DNA of 64,000 bases from contig CM060847.1 of assembly GCA_030737835.1 (NCBI GenBank), positions 26,136,104-26,200,103 of the forward strand, given 5' to 3'. Numbering within the stretch: position 1 is the stretch's first letter; each line of letters starts with the position of its first letter. Positions 44,172 to 54,851 of this stretch are shown here, in pieces. The position numbers were made by a program, and so were the translations under genes. Source of the DNA: Acorus gramineus (Eukaryota > Streptophyta > Magnoliopsida > Acorales > Acoraceae). The notes beneath the pieces were generated by a model that did not search any database, had not been told where the DNA came from, and saw only the letters and a list, made by a program, of their open reading frames with translations.

Positions 44172-46704
44172 AACAAAGTTCGTGTACGGCAAATGTTCGG
44201 CTAGTGTTCCGTTCGGTACGGTGCGTGTACATTCGTGAATCATACGGGATAGATACGGAAAATGTACGGGGACATATAAATATGATATAAACCATGAGTA
44301 AACATAAAATATCAAACTATATTTTGTTATTCTAATAGAATGTCGAACCACAGATAAAATTTATTATCCAATGTATTGAACCACTAGTGTTCAAAACTTT
44401 TATTTTAATAAAAAAGATTAGCATAAAATTAAAACATAAATAAACATAATTATGATGTTATACATCATCTAATTGTTTATTTCTTCTTCTCCCTGCTCTT
44501 CAATGATTAAATTATCTTCTTCAGTATTTGGAAAAGCATTAATGTGATCCAAATATATAGGCTTCAAAGTATCAGTTTGCAGAGTATGAGTCTTTTTCAA
44601 GTGAAGATTCATTCGCACAAACACGAGATCATTGAGTGTTTTTGGCTCCAGTCGAAGTCGATTTCTTTTCTTTGTATGAGCTGCTTCAAATGCACTCCAA
44701 TTTCTTTCACAAGCTGATGCGCTGCATGGCTGACTTAATAACCTTAATGCAATTCTTCGAATTTCTGGAAATTTATCAACTACGATCACAGATTTCCACC
44801 ATTGACCTTTTCACATAATATAAAATAGTGAATTAATAGATGTCTTATGTAATATGAAAAAAAAAATAACAAGAAATAATGAGTTTTGAAATAAACCATA
44901 CTCGGATGTCTAGAATGAATAGCAAGTTTCCCAAACGACGAGAATATGTTGGATTCAAATGCAATGTAATCCATCATTTGACTGCTAAAGGCCCCTTTTT
45001 CAACTTCAGTGGTGAGCATCTGTTGAAGAACTAGTGCAATCCCCTTACTAGTTTCTTCATCATGCTTTACAATTTTATCATAATACAAATGAGGATTGAG
45101 TAGGGCTGCAATCGCATGGATAGGATGATGTAGGTTATCTGCCCATCGTTTATCAATTATGTTCCAATAAGGTTTATATTTGACAGATACTCCATCATAA
45201 TATTTAGATATTGCTTCCTTTGCTCGATCCATGGCTTCATACACATAACCGAGTGTCGCCCCTTCACTATCAACCATTCTTAATACTTTCACAAGCGGCG
45301 CAATAACAGCTATAATTTCTCTTCCATCTTCCCAGAAAAGAGTATCCTGTATGATATAACTAACTTCTTTTCCATCCACAGTTTTAGTCTGTGATAATGC
45401 ACGCCACTCATTCGATGCAACCATAAATCGCAATGACTGCTCCAAGTTAATTATTGATTCCAACATCAAAAAATTTGTCGCAAACCGGGTGCTTGCTGGC
45501 CTCTTCAATTCCTTCCCCTTTGTGAAGCTTCGCATGCAATCTAAAACATGGGTAGATTTATAGATGAAATTTTTGATATCTCGTGCCTTATGTATTGTAA
45601 CTCTGACCTTTAATATTTCCCTGTCAATGTCTTCAAGAATCAAATCCAAACAATGTGCAGCGCAATTAGTTTTAAAAGCATGTGGCATTTGAGCTTCCAA
45701 GATATATCCAGCAGCGTTGTAATTTGAAGCATTATCTGTTACAACTTGCACTACATTTTCTCTTCCCACATGCTCATCAATACCGCGTAAAATGAAATCA
45801 GCAAGGTATTTTGCATCTTTCACTTTTCCTTCAGTTGTCTCCGAGCATAGAAACACAGTGCCTTTAATTGAAGAAGCTAATAAATTAATATGATTTCTAT
45901 TTCTCTGGTCTTTCCAACCATCGGACATAATCGTACATCCTGTTTCCACCCAAGAGTTTTTATCACATTTACATATTCTGTAGCTTCTTCTTTCAAATCA
46001 CACAACAACTTGGTCCTAATAGTTTCACTGCTAGGTGGCTTATAACCAGGACCATGATTTGCTACTGCACCAATAGCATTAATAAACTCGGACGACCTTG
46101 CAACATTGAACGCAATATTATTAGCAATAAAAAATCTTCCAATTGCCAAATCAGCTGCTTCTTTTTCTTTTTTTCGAATAAGGGTACTGACAGTACTTTG
46201 GTATACTCCTCTTATTTGACGATCGTGCTCCTCCACTGATAAATCAATCAGGTTTGTCGTCTGAGAACCTAATCCACTTGAAGAAGAAATATTTTCACTT
46301 CCACACTTTTTTCCTTTCTTTCTTGCTTCTTCAATTAAGCCTCTGGCAATAGTTTGTACAGAATCCGGGACAGCATTACATACTTTAATATCTTTGCCAA
46401 CTTTTCCTCCTAAATGAAATTTCATTCGTGCTATAGAACATGAAAACTCTTCTTTACAATATTTGCATTTAATTTTATTTCCTGTTCCAACTGGTTCACA
46501 ATGCTCCCAGATCTTGCCTTTATCTCTGGGCATTTTTAATTCTGCAGAATATAAAAGATAGTAATGAAAATAAAAAATCTAATTCTAAGAATAAGTTAAC
46601 TATAATATAATTATTTTTTTAAAACAAAAAATGAAACCTTCTAGAAGGAAGATACATGAGTGTGGAAGACACATAAATGTTGTTAAAAAAATATATTATA
46701 TTAT
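44172..46704 (-). mobile_element. hAT transposon B (partial, cut by CACTA)
   Basis: Starts around 44172, where the LINE-like sequence gives way to 'acaaagttcgtgtacggc', and contains a transposase gene on the minus strand. The right side is interrupted by the CACTA terminus at 46705, so its other terminus is beyond the window. The left boundary is inferred from loss of the LINE-like frame. Confidence 0.55.
44469..46533 (-). pseudogene. hAT transposase with DUF659, one frameshift, one intron
   Basis: Starts at ATG 46533 (MPRDKGKIWEHC) with a BED-type finger (CKYCKEEFSC...FHLGG). The DUF659 region follows (GCTIMSDGWKDQRNR, VVTDNASNYNAAG, NCAAHCLDLI), with the hAT C-terminal domain at the end (LLSQPCSASACERNWSAFE). 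Near 45950 the frame shifts by one nucleotide within the TLGW/VETGC region; both sides are otherwise intact. An intron with donor GTATGG at 44901 and acceptor AAAAG ending at 44807 joins the WWKS...DKFPEIRR exon in frame. The frameshift makes the product non-functional unless it is a sequence error. Confidence 0.82.
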
Positions 46705-47035
46705 CACTACAAGAAAAAGCATTTTTTGCGACGGTTTGAAACCGTCGCAAAAAGCCTCTATAACCGTCGCAAATACCCTTTTGCGACGGTTCTGCGGCGG
46801 TTTGGGTTCCGTCGTACCAAACGGCGTCGCAAAAGAATAACAGCGGTTTTTAGCCGTCGCAAATATCTTTCATAGCGGTTTTGCTACCGTCGCAAATAAT
46901 CCGTCGCAAATACTTCTTTTTTTTACTATAGTAGTGTTTACTACTGTTTTGCGACGGATAAACTAGCTGTCGCAAAAAACATTTTTATTTTTATTTTTTG
47001 ACTTTTGCGACAGAGGCCTAAACCGTCGCAAATAA
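46705..47035. repeat. CACTA terminus and subterminal repeats
   Basis: About ten copies of TTTGCGACGG / CCGTCGCAAA in both orientations, several forming hairpins (for example TTTTGCGACGGTTT..AAACCGTCGCAAAA near 46724-46753). In this superfamily such words bind TNPA. Confidence 0.85.
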
Positions 47036-47437
47036 TGTTTTTATTTTTTTTATTTTTATTTGAGATTTTAAAAAGACATGCAGTAGATCCCATAAGATCA
47101 AAAATAAAAATAAATATTTTGCTAAGCCTGTAAAACAACAAAGATCAATTTTCTCTCATTTATGAGAATTTGAAAATGCCAAGCAACAACTCACTATCTT
47201 GAGTATAATATAAACATCAAGTCATGTCTACATCCAAAATGGGGTTATAATATATAACATAAATATCAATCCATGTCTACATCCAAAATAGAGATCTCTC
47301 CCATTTGTCCTCAAAGTGAACCATGATGCACTTGGTATTGCTTCAATGATCCATTAAGTGTAATTCAATTGATCCATAAATTACTAGCAGAATCAGATGT
47401 CCACAGATTATTTGTCATCCCAGCGAATATACAGCCA

Positions 47438-47837
47438 TCATGTCATATGCTTTCCAACCTTTTTTTGTTTCTGGAATTTGGATGATGCTTCAGCCAATCT
47501 GGAAGGCGGTCCTTTACTCTTCCTTCCTTTACCAGAATCATATTTTGGATATTTAGTTCTGGATGTCTCACCTCGATATATATTTTGTCTCCTGCCCCCC
47601 TTGGGGTTTTCAGAACTTTGGGGATGATTCACCGCCATTGATCCAATTGATTCTCTTCTCTTCCTTTTCTTAAACCTGAAAATGCAAAATTGGTTAGTCC
47701 AGGCATCAATTTACATAAATCTGTATGCATAAGTGAATTTTCAAGTTTGATTATGGTTCAGACTCATACATGGATGCATCCTCTTGTTTCTTTCCAACTT
47801 CATGTTTAACAGCTTCCTTGGAAGTTACTTGATGTTG
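47438..47837 (-). pseudogene. Two spliceable exons of an unrecognised gene inside CACTA
   Basis: On the minus strand, exon A (47837-47770) follows ATTGCAG and ends at AT|GTATGAG. Exon B (47675-47438) follows TTTTCAG and ends with a stop. Joining them keeps one frame: a lysine- and arginine-rich C-terminus beginning QHQVTSKEAVKHEVG and containing KKRKRRES and GKGRKSKGPPSR. The basic clusters suggest a nuclear protein. I do not recognise the family. It could be a captured host gene tail or a gene belonging to the CACTA element. Confidence 0.4.
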
Positions 47838-47839
47838 CT

Positions 47840-48463
47840 GCAATCAAATTATTGTGACAACAGCATAAGAATCAGAGTGTAGAGGATGATTACACATCAT
47901 AAAGGAAAACTAAAGGGTCCCATAACAACAATATATAATCATTTTCCATCATCATCAGATATCATAATGTAAGGATATGCTCTAAGAAAACCAAGGGTTA
48001 CGTAACCACAAGAACACGGTCTTTGAAACATGATATGTCAATATATAATAATTGGCCATAATACACCTGGTCTATTCATGGCCCATCTGCTAGCCATCAA
48101 GTGAATTTATGATTCTCCATTAATAGAACAGGACTAAAAGATGCTGATTGTTGCTAATTTAATGGTTAACTCAGGTAAGGCACATATATTCCAGCAATCT
48201 GCACATATACAACAGCACCTTTGAATCTTCATAAACATATACATCCTCTTGAAACACACAAGTAGAATATAAAACATTTTTGAATGTCATGCCTGTATAT
48301 TCAACACTATTATGAATGCACATACTGAACTGAACGTATTGATCATGCCATATCACTTTCCAGGGAGACTCATAAAATGCCATATCAGATACAAAAAAAA
48401 AAAAACTTGCAAGAGCATAATATTTGGCAACCATATACCATCAGATGAACAAGCTATATTTCT
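47840..48463. other. CACTA interior, nothing recognised
   Basis: AT-rich sequence without a convincing ORF or repeat. It may hold introns of the exons downstream on the minus strand. Confidence 0.35.
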
Positions 48464-49664
48464 GTTATATATGTGTCACTTTTAACCTGTTGGTAACCGT
48501 TAGAGCGCCCTGGCGGTTTTTAAAATTTTTAGGGTTTTCGATCGGAACCGCTTATTTTTAGACTGTTAGCTATTGTCCTGAGTTAGAGGACTCCGATTGG
48601 AAATCTAACTGCATATTTGGTGTCCTGGTGCCATTTCTGGCCTCTCACGAAAATTTCGTTGAATTCCGGCATCGTTTCCAAAAATTTCGCAGTTCCGGGG
48701 CGTATCCGGGTTTTTAAGTCGCGCTCTACTTAAAAGAAATCAAAAATCACCTCGTCACTATTCATCATCCCTCCCGACGTGATTTCCCCTCTCCTCTCCT
48801 CCGTTTTTCTTCCGTTTGAGCCCCCTCCACCCCTCAAAATCGAAAACCTAAAGCACGGGAAGTGTAGATCGGGTCCCGATCTACACTCCGGTGTCTTCAA
48901 AACCCGATTCCGACGACTTTAGCCTCCCCGACCTCCCCTTTTCGTCCTCTGATTTGGCCCATTCCGAGGGACAAGCTAGATCGGGGCGTGAGAAGGCCTT
49001 TGGGAAAGGTTTCGGCGCGCGGAGAGCGTCCGGACTTCGCTCCCTCCCCTCGGTAAGCCTTCTTTCCCTCTTTTTTCTTGCTTAGATGATTGTTAGGGGA
49101 GGGTTTTGTGTATGGGAGGTGGTTGGTGGCAGTGGGGGTCGTCGGAGGGTGGTCGGAGGTGGTTGGAGGTGGTCGGCGGCAGTGGGAGAGGTGGTTGGAG
49201 GCGCTCGGGCAGTGGCAGGTCGTCCGGGCCAAACAGCAGCAGCAGCAGCAGCCCAGGCGGCGCCAGGTCGGGTGCGCGCGGGCAGGCGCGTGTGCGCGCG
49301 CGAGCGTGCGTGCGCGCGGCGTGCGCGCGGGCGTGCGCGGGTCTGGTGCGGGCTGCTGGTCGTGCAGGCGTGCTGGGGGCCTCAGGCAGCGGGCAGCGGG
49401 CGCGAGGAGCTGGTCGCGCGGGTCCGGCGCGAGGGGCTGGTCTGGGCGCTGGTCTGGGCGCGCGCGGAGGTGCTGGCCGGTGCTGGGCGAGCAGTGGCCG
49501 GTGCTGGGCGAGCAGAGGCCGGTGCTGGGCGAGCTGAGCGGCTGGTGCGCGTGGAGCAGGTCGCGTGGGTGCGCGGAGGCCGCGGCGAGTGCGTGGCGGT
49601 GCGCGGAGGCCGCGGCGAGGCCGTGGCGGTGTGCGGAGGTCGCGGTGAGGCCGCGGTGGTGCGC

Positions 49665-49860
49665 GGAGGTGCGTGCGAGGTGCGCGCGAGGTGCGGCAAG
49701 GCGTGCGAGGTGCGTGCGAGGTGCGCGCGAGGTGCGGCAAGGCGTGCGAGGTGCGCGCGAGGTGCGGCAAGGTGTGCGAGGTGCGTGCGAGGTGCGCGCG
49801 AGGTGCGGCAAGGTGTGCGAGGTGCGTGCGAGGTGCGCGCGAGGTGCGGCAAGGTGGCGG
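49665..49860 (+). repeat. Tandem repeats in LTR GC block
   Basis: Four to five copies of a unit of about 40 bp made of GTGCGTGCGAGGTGCGCGCG and AGGTGCGGCAAGG words, with unit-length variation. The alternating purine-pyrimidine stretches (GTGCGCGCG) have Z-DNA potential. Confidence 0.7.
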
Positions 49861-50118
49861 AGGTGCGCGCGGGGTGCGCGCGGGGCGAGGCGCTGCGCGC
49901 GGGGGCGTGCGGGGTGCCCCGGGAAGCTCGGCGGTGTGTCTCGGCGGCGGGCAGGGGCCCGGCGGTGCGCGGGGTGCGCGGGCCGAGGCGCGGTGGTGCG
50001 CCCGGGCGGTCGGGTGGCCGTGCGGGTGGTGGCCGGCCGTGCGGGTGTCTATTTGTGTGTGTTATGTATTTTGGGGTCATTATGGATTTATTCTAACCAG
50101 TGAATGTCTGTCTTGCAG

Positions 50119-50154
50119 ATCTAGACGGACGGTCGCGCGACGACCCAGATACTG
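50119..50154 (+). other. Conserved mini-exon-like segment in LTR
   Basis: Preceded by CTGTCTTGCAG, followed by ACTG|GTGAGT; 36 nt as in the other copies. Confidence 0.5.
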
Positions 50155-50460
50155 GTGAGTGGGACAATCCAACCCAGTAGAGAGGCGTTGTACGCACTTG
50201 GGGCGTATACCGACCTCTCCTGGGGCGACATGGATGTATATTAACCTGCGATAATATGTAATCCATGCTTGTATGATTTATGTGTAGAATGCATGCTTCC
50301 CTAGTCTTTGCATGTTAGGGACTTGCCCCCTTAGGATATGCATATGAGCCATGCAGCATGTCCCCTGTTTACATGCTAGGAAACCCGGCCTATGCATGCG
50401 TCCTACTAGTTTTATTTATTAAATTAAATGCTGGTATCTGTTAGATCGCATGCCTTAGGA

Positions 50461-50780
50461 TAATATTATAGGGAGGAGCCTTGCGAGGTCAACGCTGAGA
50501 CCCGTGTTAGGGTACTCCGTGTTCCTTGTTTGGTTGTCGGGATGTCCTGTATCGGGACCTCAGGCTGCCCTCCCAAGGTTTCTAGTCCCAATAATATTAT
50601 AAGTAATGTTGTATGATTAGTATGATTATTAGCATGAGTAGTGAATATTATAGGGAGGGACCTTGCGAGGACAGCGGTGAGACCCGTGTTAGAGTACTCC
50701 GTGTTCCTTGTTTGGTTGTCGGGGTACCCTGTATCGGGAATTCACGCCGCCCTCCCGAGTTTCTTTCCCCCAGTGATATT
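50461..50780 (+). repeat. Tandem pair of the GTTCCTTG module
   Basis: Two copies starting at about 50461 and 50643 (period about 182 bp), each running from 'atattatagggagg..ccttgcgagg' through 'gtactccgtgttccttgttt' to 'gccctccc.a..tttct'. The solo LTRs at 7642 and 25153 have one copy only. Confidence 0.85.
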
Positions 50781-51812
50781 CCAACACTGCTTTTGATTGT
50801 ACTGTTTCCCCGCATCGTGGAGATGCATCCGGTTGAATTCAGAGGAATTCATGACATTTGAGTTGTAGAGATGTATTATCGGCGGATCCGAGTGGATCAT
50901 ATGCGTATGGATAGGCTGTTATGTTCCCTGCGTTGGATCCGGTAGAGGCTACCCCCAACGTTAGACAGGGCCTTCCTGACAGAGGGCTCCCATTAGTAGG
51001 CACCTCCTGATTTGGTTTCGGACTGTGCTGAATGTGGGAGTAGACCAGGCGGCCTACGGAGTGGAGGGAGAGCTATCGGTGGACCAAGGGTGACCAACAG
51101 CCTAGTCAGTCCCAAAATCCTATGTCACCCATGGATGGGTGAGGGTGAGGGTGTAGTGGGTTGGCGATGAGCGACCTACTGGATTTGTGAATAGATGATT
51201 ATCAGTCCCAAAATCCTATGTCACCCATGGATGGGTGAGGGTGAGGGTGTGGTGGTTCGGCGAAGTACGAACCACTGGTTTATGTTGTTATGTATTGATG
51301 GCTGGATAAAATAATGGAATATTGGTAAATATTGTCTGTGATGCGTGGGTTGTGCTGTTCACTGAGCGTGTGGCTCACCCCTCGCACATGTTTTTCCCCA
51401 GTGGTCACTGAGCCTGAGCTGGAGCCGGAGCAGTAGTTGGAGCTTTCCGAGGGATTTCTTCAGTAGCGGAGCAGCGCTACGTCCGCGAGTACCAGAGGCT
51501 ATCAGCATCCCTTATCTCAGTTGTATGTATTGTATTTCCGTGCTTGGCACGTGTTGGTATATGTTCAGTTGTATATTGTGTATATTGGCTCTCACAGGAC
51601 GTATGATTGTGTATCGAGTCTGTAGAATGTTTATTCACAGATTCAGTCTTTTGCTTCCGCTATATTGTATATATATTATGTCAGCCCTATTTGATATGTG
51701 TTGCCATTTTATTTGTGGTTTAGAGTATATGCATTTGACCTCCTGTGTAGGTTTCTGATATGATATATATACATTTGCCGCGTCCCGGGGTTGGCCGCCC
51801 TGGGGCGTGACA

Positions 51813-52338
51813 ATTTCTACTGTCCAAAATACATGACAAATAAGACATCACATAACCAGAGCAATAGATTTTTTCATTGTGTATCGGATTGATGCACATC
51901 CTTGAAGGCATCACAAATAGCCTGAAACAAGTTTTATAAACCAAAGATCAGAACCAACCAAACTTAATCATTTCAAAATTCTGGGTAATGAGTAATTTCC
52001 CCCTTCTATTACTGCATATGAACACTACATTTTGTTTTAGGAGGTTCTAACTAGGTAGGGATTATTGGGAAAAATGGAGATCTCTAGTGGATGGCAAATA
52101 TCAAGTGACAATGCTAAACATTTATTATTCTCAATTTGCGCAATTGCGGTGGGGTTCAAGTTCTGAAATTCAGTTAATTGTATGACTATTACATACATCA
52201 TCTTGAACTAAATGGTTTGAGTATGATTTGAATAACTTCAAATAGAAGGGGTGCTATGATTTAGCCTTGGTTGATCAAGTCATGCAACCAATGGATACTT
52301 TGGGGTGGTGAACTTTTTGAGAAAGTGACAACCCATTT
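51813..52338 (-). other. CACTA interior; possible short terminal exon
   Basis: A possible acceptor TTTCAG on the minus strand near 51928 is followed by a short frame (AICDAFKDVHQSDTQ and stop). Otherwise nothing is recognised. Confidence 0.25.
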
Positions 52339-52442
52339 GAGAGATCAACGAGTAAAACAAATAAATTAAAACAATAAACATCAAAATCCAATGAGAGATC
52401 AACGAGTAAAACAAATAAATTAAAACAATAAACATCAAAATC
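52339..52442. repeat. 54-bp tandem duplication
   Basis: Two adjacent, essentially identical copies beginning GAGAGATCAACGAGTAAAAC at 52339 and 52393. It lies just downstream (minus strand) of the candidate captured exon. Confidence 0.9.
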
Positions 52443-52480
52443 ACCTCTATCAAATCCATTTGAGAGAGACAGAGACTTAC

Positions 52481-52573
52481 CCCAATAGCCTTCCCATAGT
52501 CATGCCCTCCTCCACTCACCAACAATGGCATCATCAACACCATCCCCATCAAAACCACTGCACCTCCTCCCAT
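52481..52573 (-). pseudogene. Candidate captured first exon, possibly GH9 endoglucanase-like
   Basis: ATG at 52573 opens a frame of exactly 31 codons ending at a consensus donor G|GTAAGT. It encodes a hydrophobic, signal-peptide-like stretch (VVLMGMVLMMPLLVSG) and then GGGHDYGKAIG. A secretory signal followed by HDY/NYxxAL is the start of many plant glycosyl hydrolase family 9 proteins, but 11 residues are too few for a firm call. No downstream exon is seen. Confidence 0.3.
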
Positions 52574-52918
52574 CACAAAATCAAACAATAAAAACACAAA
52601 TACCCAAAATGGAGAATGGAAAACAAAAAAACAAAAAATGTATTTACTGCTCTATCCAAAACATGAGTCTATTGGTTTGATGTTTTAATGATATGCTTCA
52701 TGGGAGTGATACTGAAACTAGAGAATCTCTTGCCAACTTTCTAGGATCACATAAAACTAGATAGGCACAAAATCCCATATGTTAACTCTCTAGATAAAAG
52801 CAATTCTATTTAGCATGTCATAAAACAAGAAACAAAGGTCTAAGTTCATCCATGAAAGTGATTTGGATAACAAAAAAAACTTACTATCTCAAAATCTTTA
52901 CAATGCTAACTCGGCCGA

Positions 52919-54715
52919 TCAAGGAGATTGTGGACGATGCGAACTACATGCATCGGGAACCTACAAACAAAATGATAAAATTATCATATGTTATAATATT
53001 TATAAATAATAACAAATACATAGCGGTATATGTAATAGTTTACCTGTCCACTAGTAGAAGGGTTTGTTGTCGCCACACGTGGACACTCCATGTGAGCTCG
53101 TACTGCTACTAGTACAGCAGTTTGCAACTCACTATGCATCTCTTCTCTTAACTGATTACGCACCTCCTCTCGAATCTCATCTCGAATCTCCTCTCGAATC
53201 TCCTTACGAATCTCCTCACGCATCCTATCCAATAATTCTTGAGAAGGCCTCGATGATATATGTGGTCGACCAAATATGTCTGTCGGGGAGGGACCAAAAC
53301 CAAATGTTCGTACACGACCATGTCCATCAGGTCCCATCACTGAAGTGAAAACTCTCTCTTGAATAGCTTGTGTTTGTTCGGGCTCTAGCACATCAGAAAG
53401 TTGATGTTCCATCTGAGACTGCAAAACATATTTACATACATTGTGTTAGAATTATGAGTATAAAAAAACTACAATTTGAATATCATATTTTGTTACAAGA
53501 TAGAGATTTCCTAATATACACTTACAATGACCTCCGCTGTTTCTTCATCAGGTGCACGACCACTCTTGTCTTGACGTGATTTTACAAACACACTCATTCG
53601 ATCTGTAGCCTCCCCTTTGCTAGCCAACTATTGCAAGGATATAAAATACACAATTAACTAATTTAAATATCTATAATAATAAATTATTAAGTAAACTCAC
53701 AAATTACCTCCCTACGTAGCTCTGCAAATGATGTCCTTCCAGTCCTATGGAGCAAGCCTTGTTGTTCACGGTTTCTTTTATTTTTATCCGCTAACACCTA
53801 AAATACAAGTAAAAAATTGTCATGAGCATCAATTAATCACTTTGAAATTTAAGGATGATGTAAGAAAAGTGCATACGGCAGCTTCGTTAGATCCCCAATA
53901 CTGAACCAATATATTCCACTGATTGGATTCTACCCTGGGTGGAACATTCTTTATTCTCTCTTCATTCGTCTTATATGCGTTGAAGTATTTACTCTTGAGA
54001 CGTCCTTTCCAATCTTTCCAATATTTTCCAACAGACCGCAAACAGTTCTCTTTATATTCAGCTGGAGCATTAGTATTATCCTACAATGATAATTCAATAT
54101 ATAAATTAGTTATACCTTGACATCTCTCCAAATAAATTCATTAGAAAAATATACATAACATAAACTTATACCTCAACATCTCTCCAAATATCATCTAATA
54201 CATCTTCTGGCATATCGCTCCATGATACATACGTCAAAGGTACTCTATGGCTATCCCGGGCTATATAGCCAAGTTGGGATGTCAACTTCGTCGCGTTTAG
54301 ACCAATCGGTTGCATCATCTCGTTAAAGTTTATATGTAGCTTCTCCCCCGTACCCCATATGGACAAAGATCGAGCTGAACCTCGACCTTTCCTGTTGTTG
54401 CTTGTGCCACACATGCTAGCTCCTTATGTATAGTATTAAAATAAAAATTGATTTTAGAGATAATACACAAAAAAATTAAAGCATAAATGTAATAGGACTA
54501 AGAGTAAAACCTGAATCATTTGAAAGTGGTGTAGAAACGGTGGCCTGTGAAGTAGCTTGAGACGATTGTCTATGGGACTGGGGCAGACGCTCTGAACGAG
54601 ATTGTCTATGAGGTGGAAGCTGTAAAGAAGGTTGTGAGTGCGGGCGTGACTGTGGCTCGGAGGTAGAATGCAACCTCTCAGACATAGATATACCATGTCC
54701 TCTCTTCCTCATCAT
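52919..54715 (-). CDS. CACTA TNPA-like protein (Transposase_24, Ptta/En/Spm family)
   Basis: I infer seven exons on the minus strand: 54715-54511, 54419-54172, 54080-53877, 53797-53708, 53627-53526, 53418-53044 and 52960-52919, each with GT/AG borders. Exon lengths sum to 1266 nt, a multiple of three, so a protein of about 421 residues results. The N-terminus is Ser/Gln/Arg-rich. The centre has the Transposase_24 signature (GKYWKDWKGRLKSKYF, NQWNILVQYWGS, HRTGRTSFAELR). Near the C-terminus is GPSPTDIFGRP and a repetitive REEIRDEIREEVRNQL coiled-coil segment. In this superfamily TNPA binds the subterminal GCGACGG-type words and helps excision. The ATG at 54715 is the most upstream in frame; the exon borders are inferred from the sequence alone. 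Confidence 0.75.
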
Positions 54716-54851
54716 TATTCACCTGTTAAAAAAATATATTATAGCTGAGACAATAATATATATGTAAACAAAAAAAAATTAAATGTAATCAAATGTCATC
54801 ACATTTAGTATATAAGTGAAAACATACATTATTTAGAAAAATTAAATGTAG

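Larger units (their letters stand above)
48464..51812 (+). mobile_element. Solo LTR, chromovirus long-LTR family
   Basis: 3349 bp, TGTTATATATG ... GCGTGACA, flanked by ATTTC on both sides. Palindrome 48862-48886, donor-like site 49053, GC block 49195-50045, mini-exon-like 50119-50154, double GTTCCTTG module 50461-50780, GGGTGA units about 51120-51260, terminal acceptor before 51402. Confidence 0.95.

Noticed and set aside
46722-47035. Possible CRISPR-like array of GCGACGG repeats
   Set aside because: Repeats are short, in both orientations, irregularly spaced and next to a CACTACAAGAAAA terminus: CACTA subterminal repeats in a plant genome.
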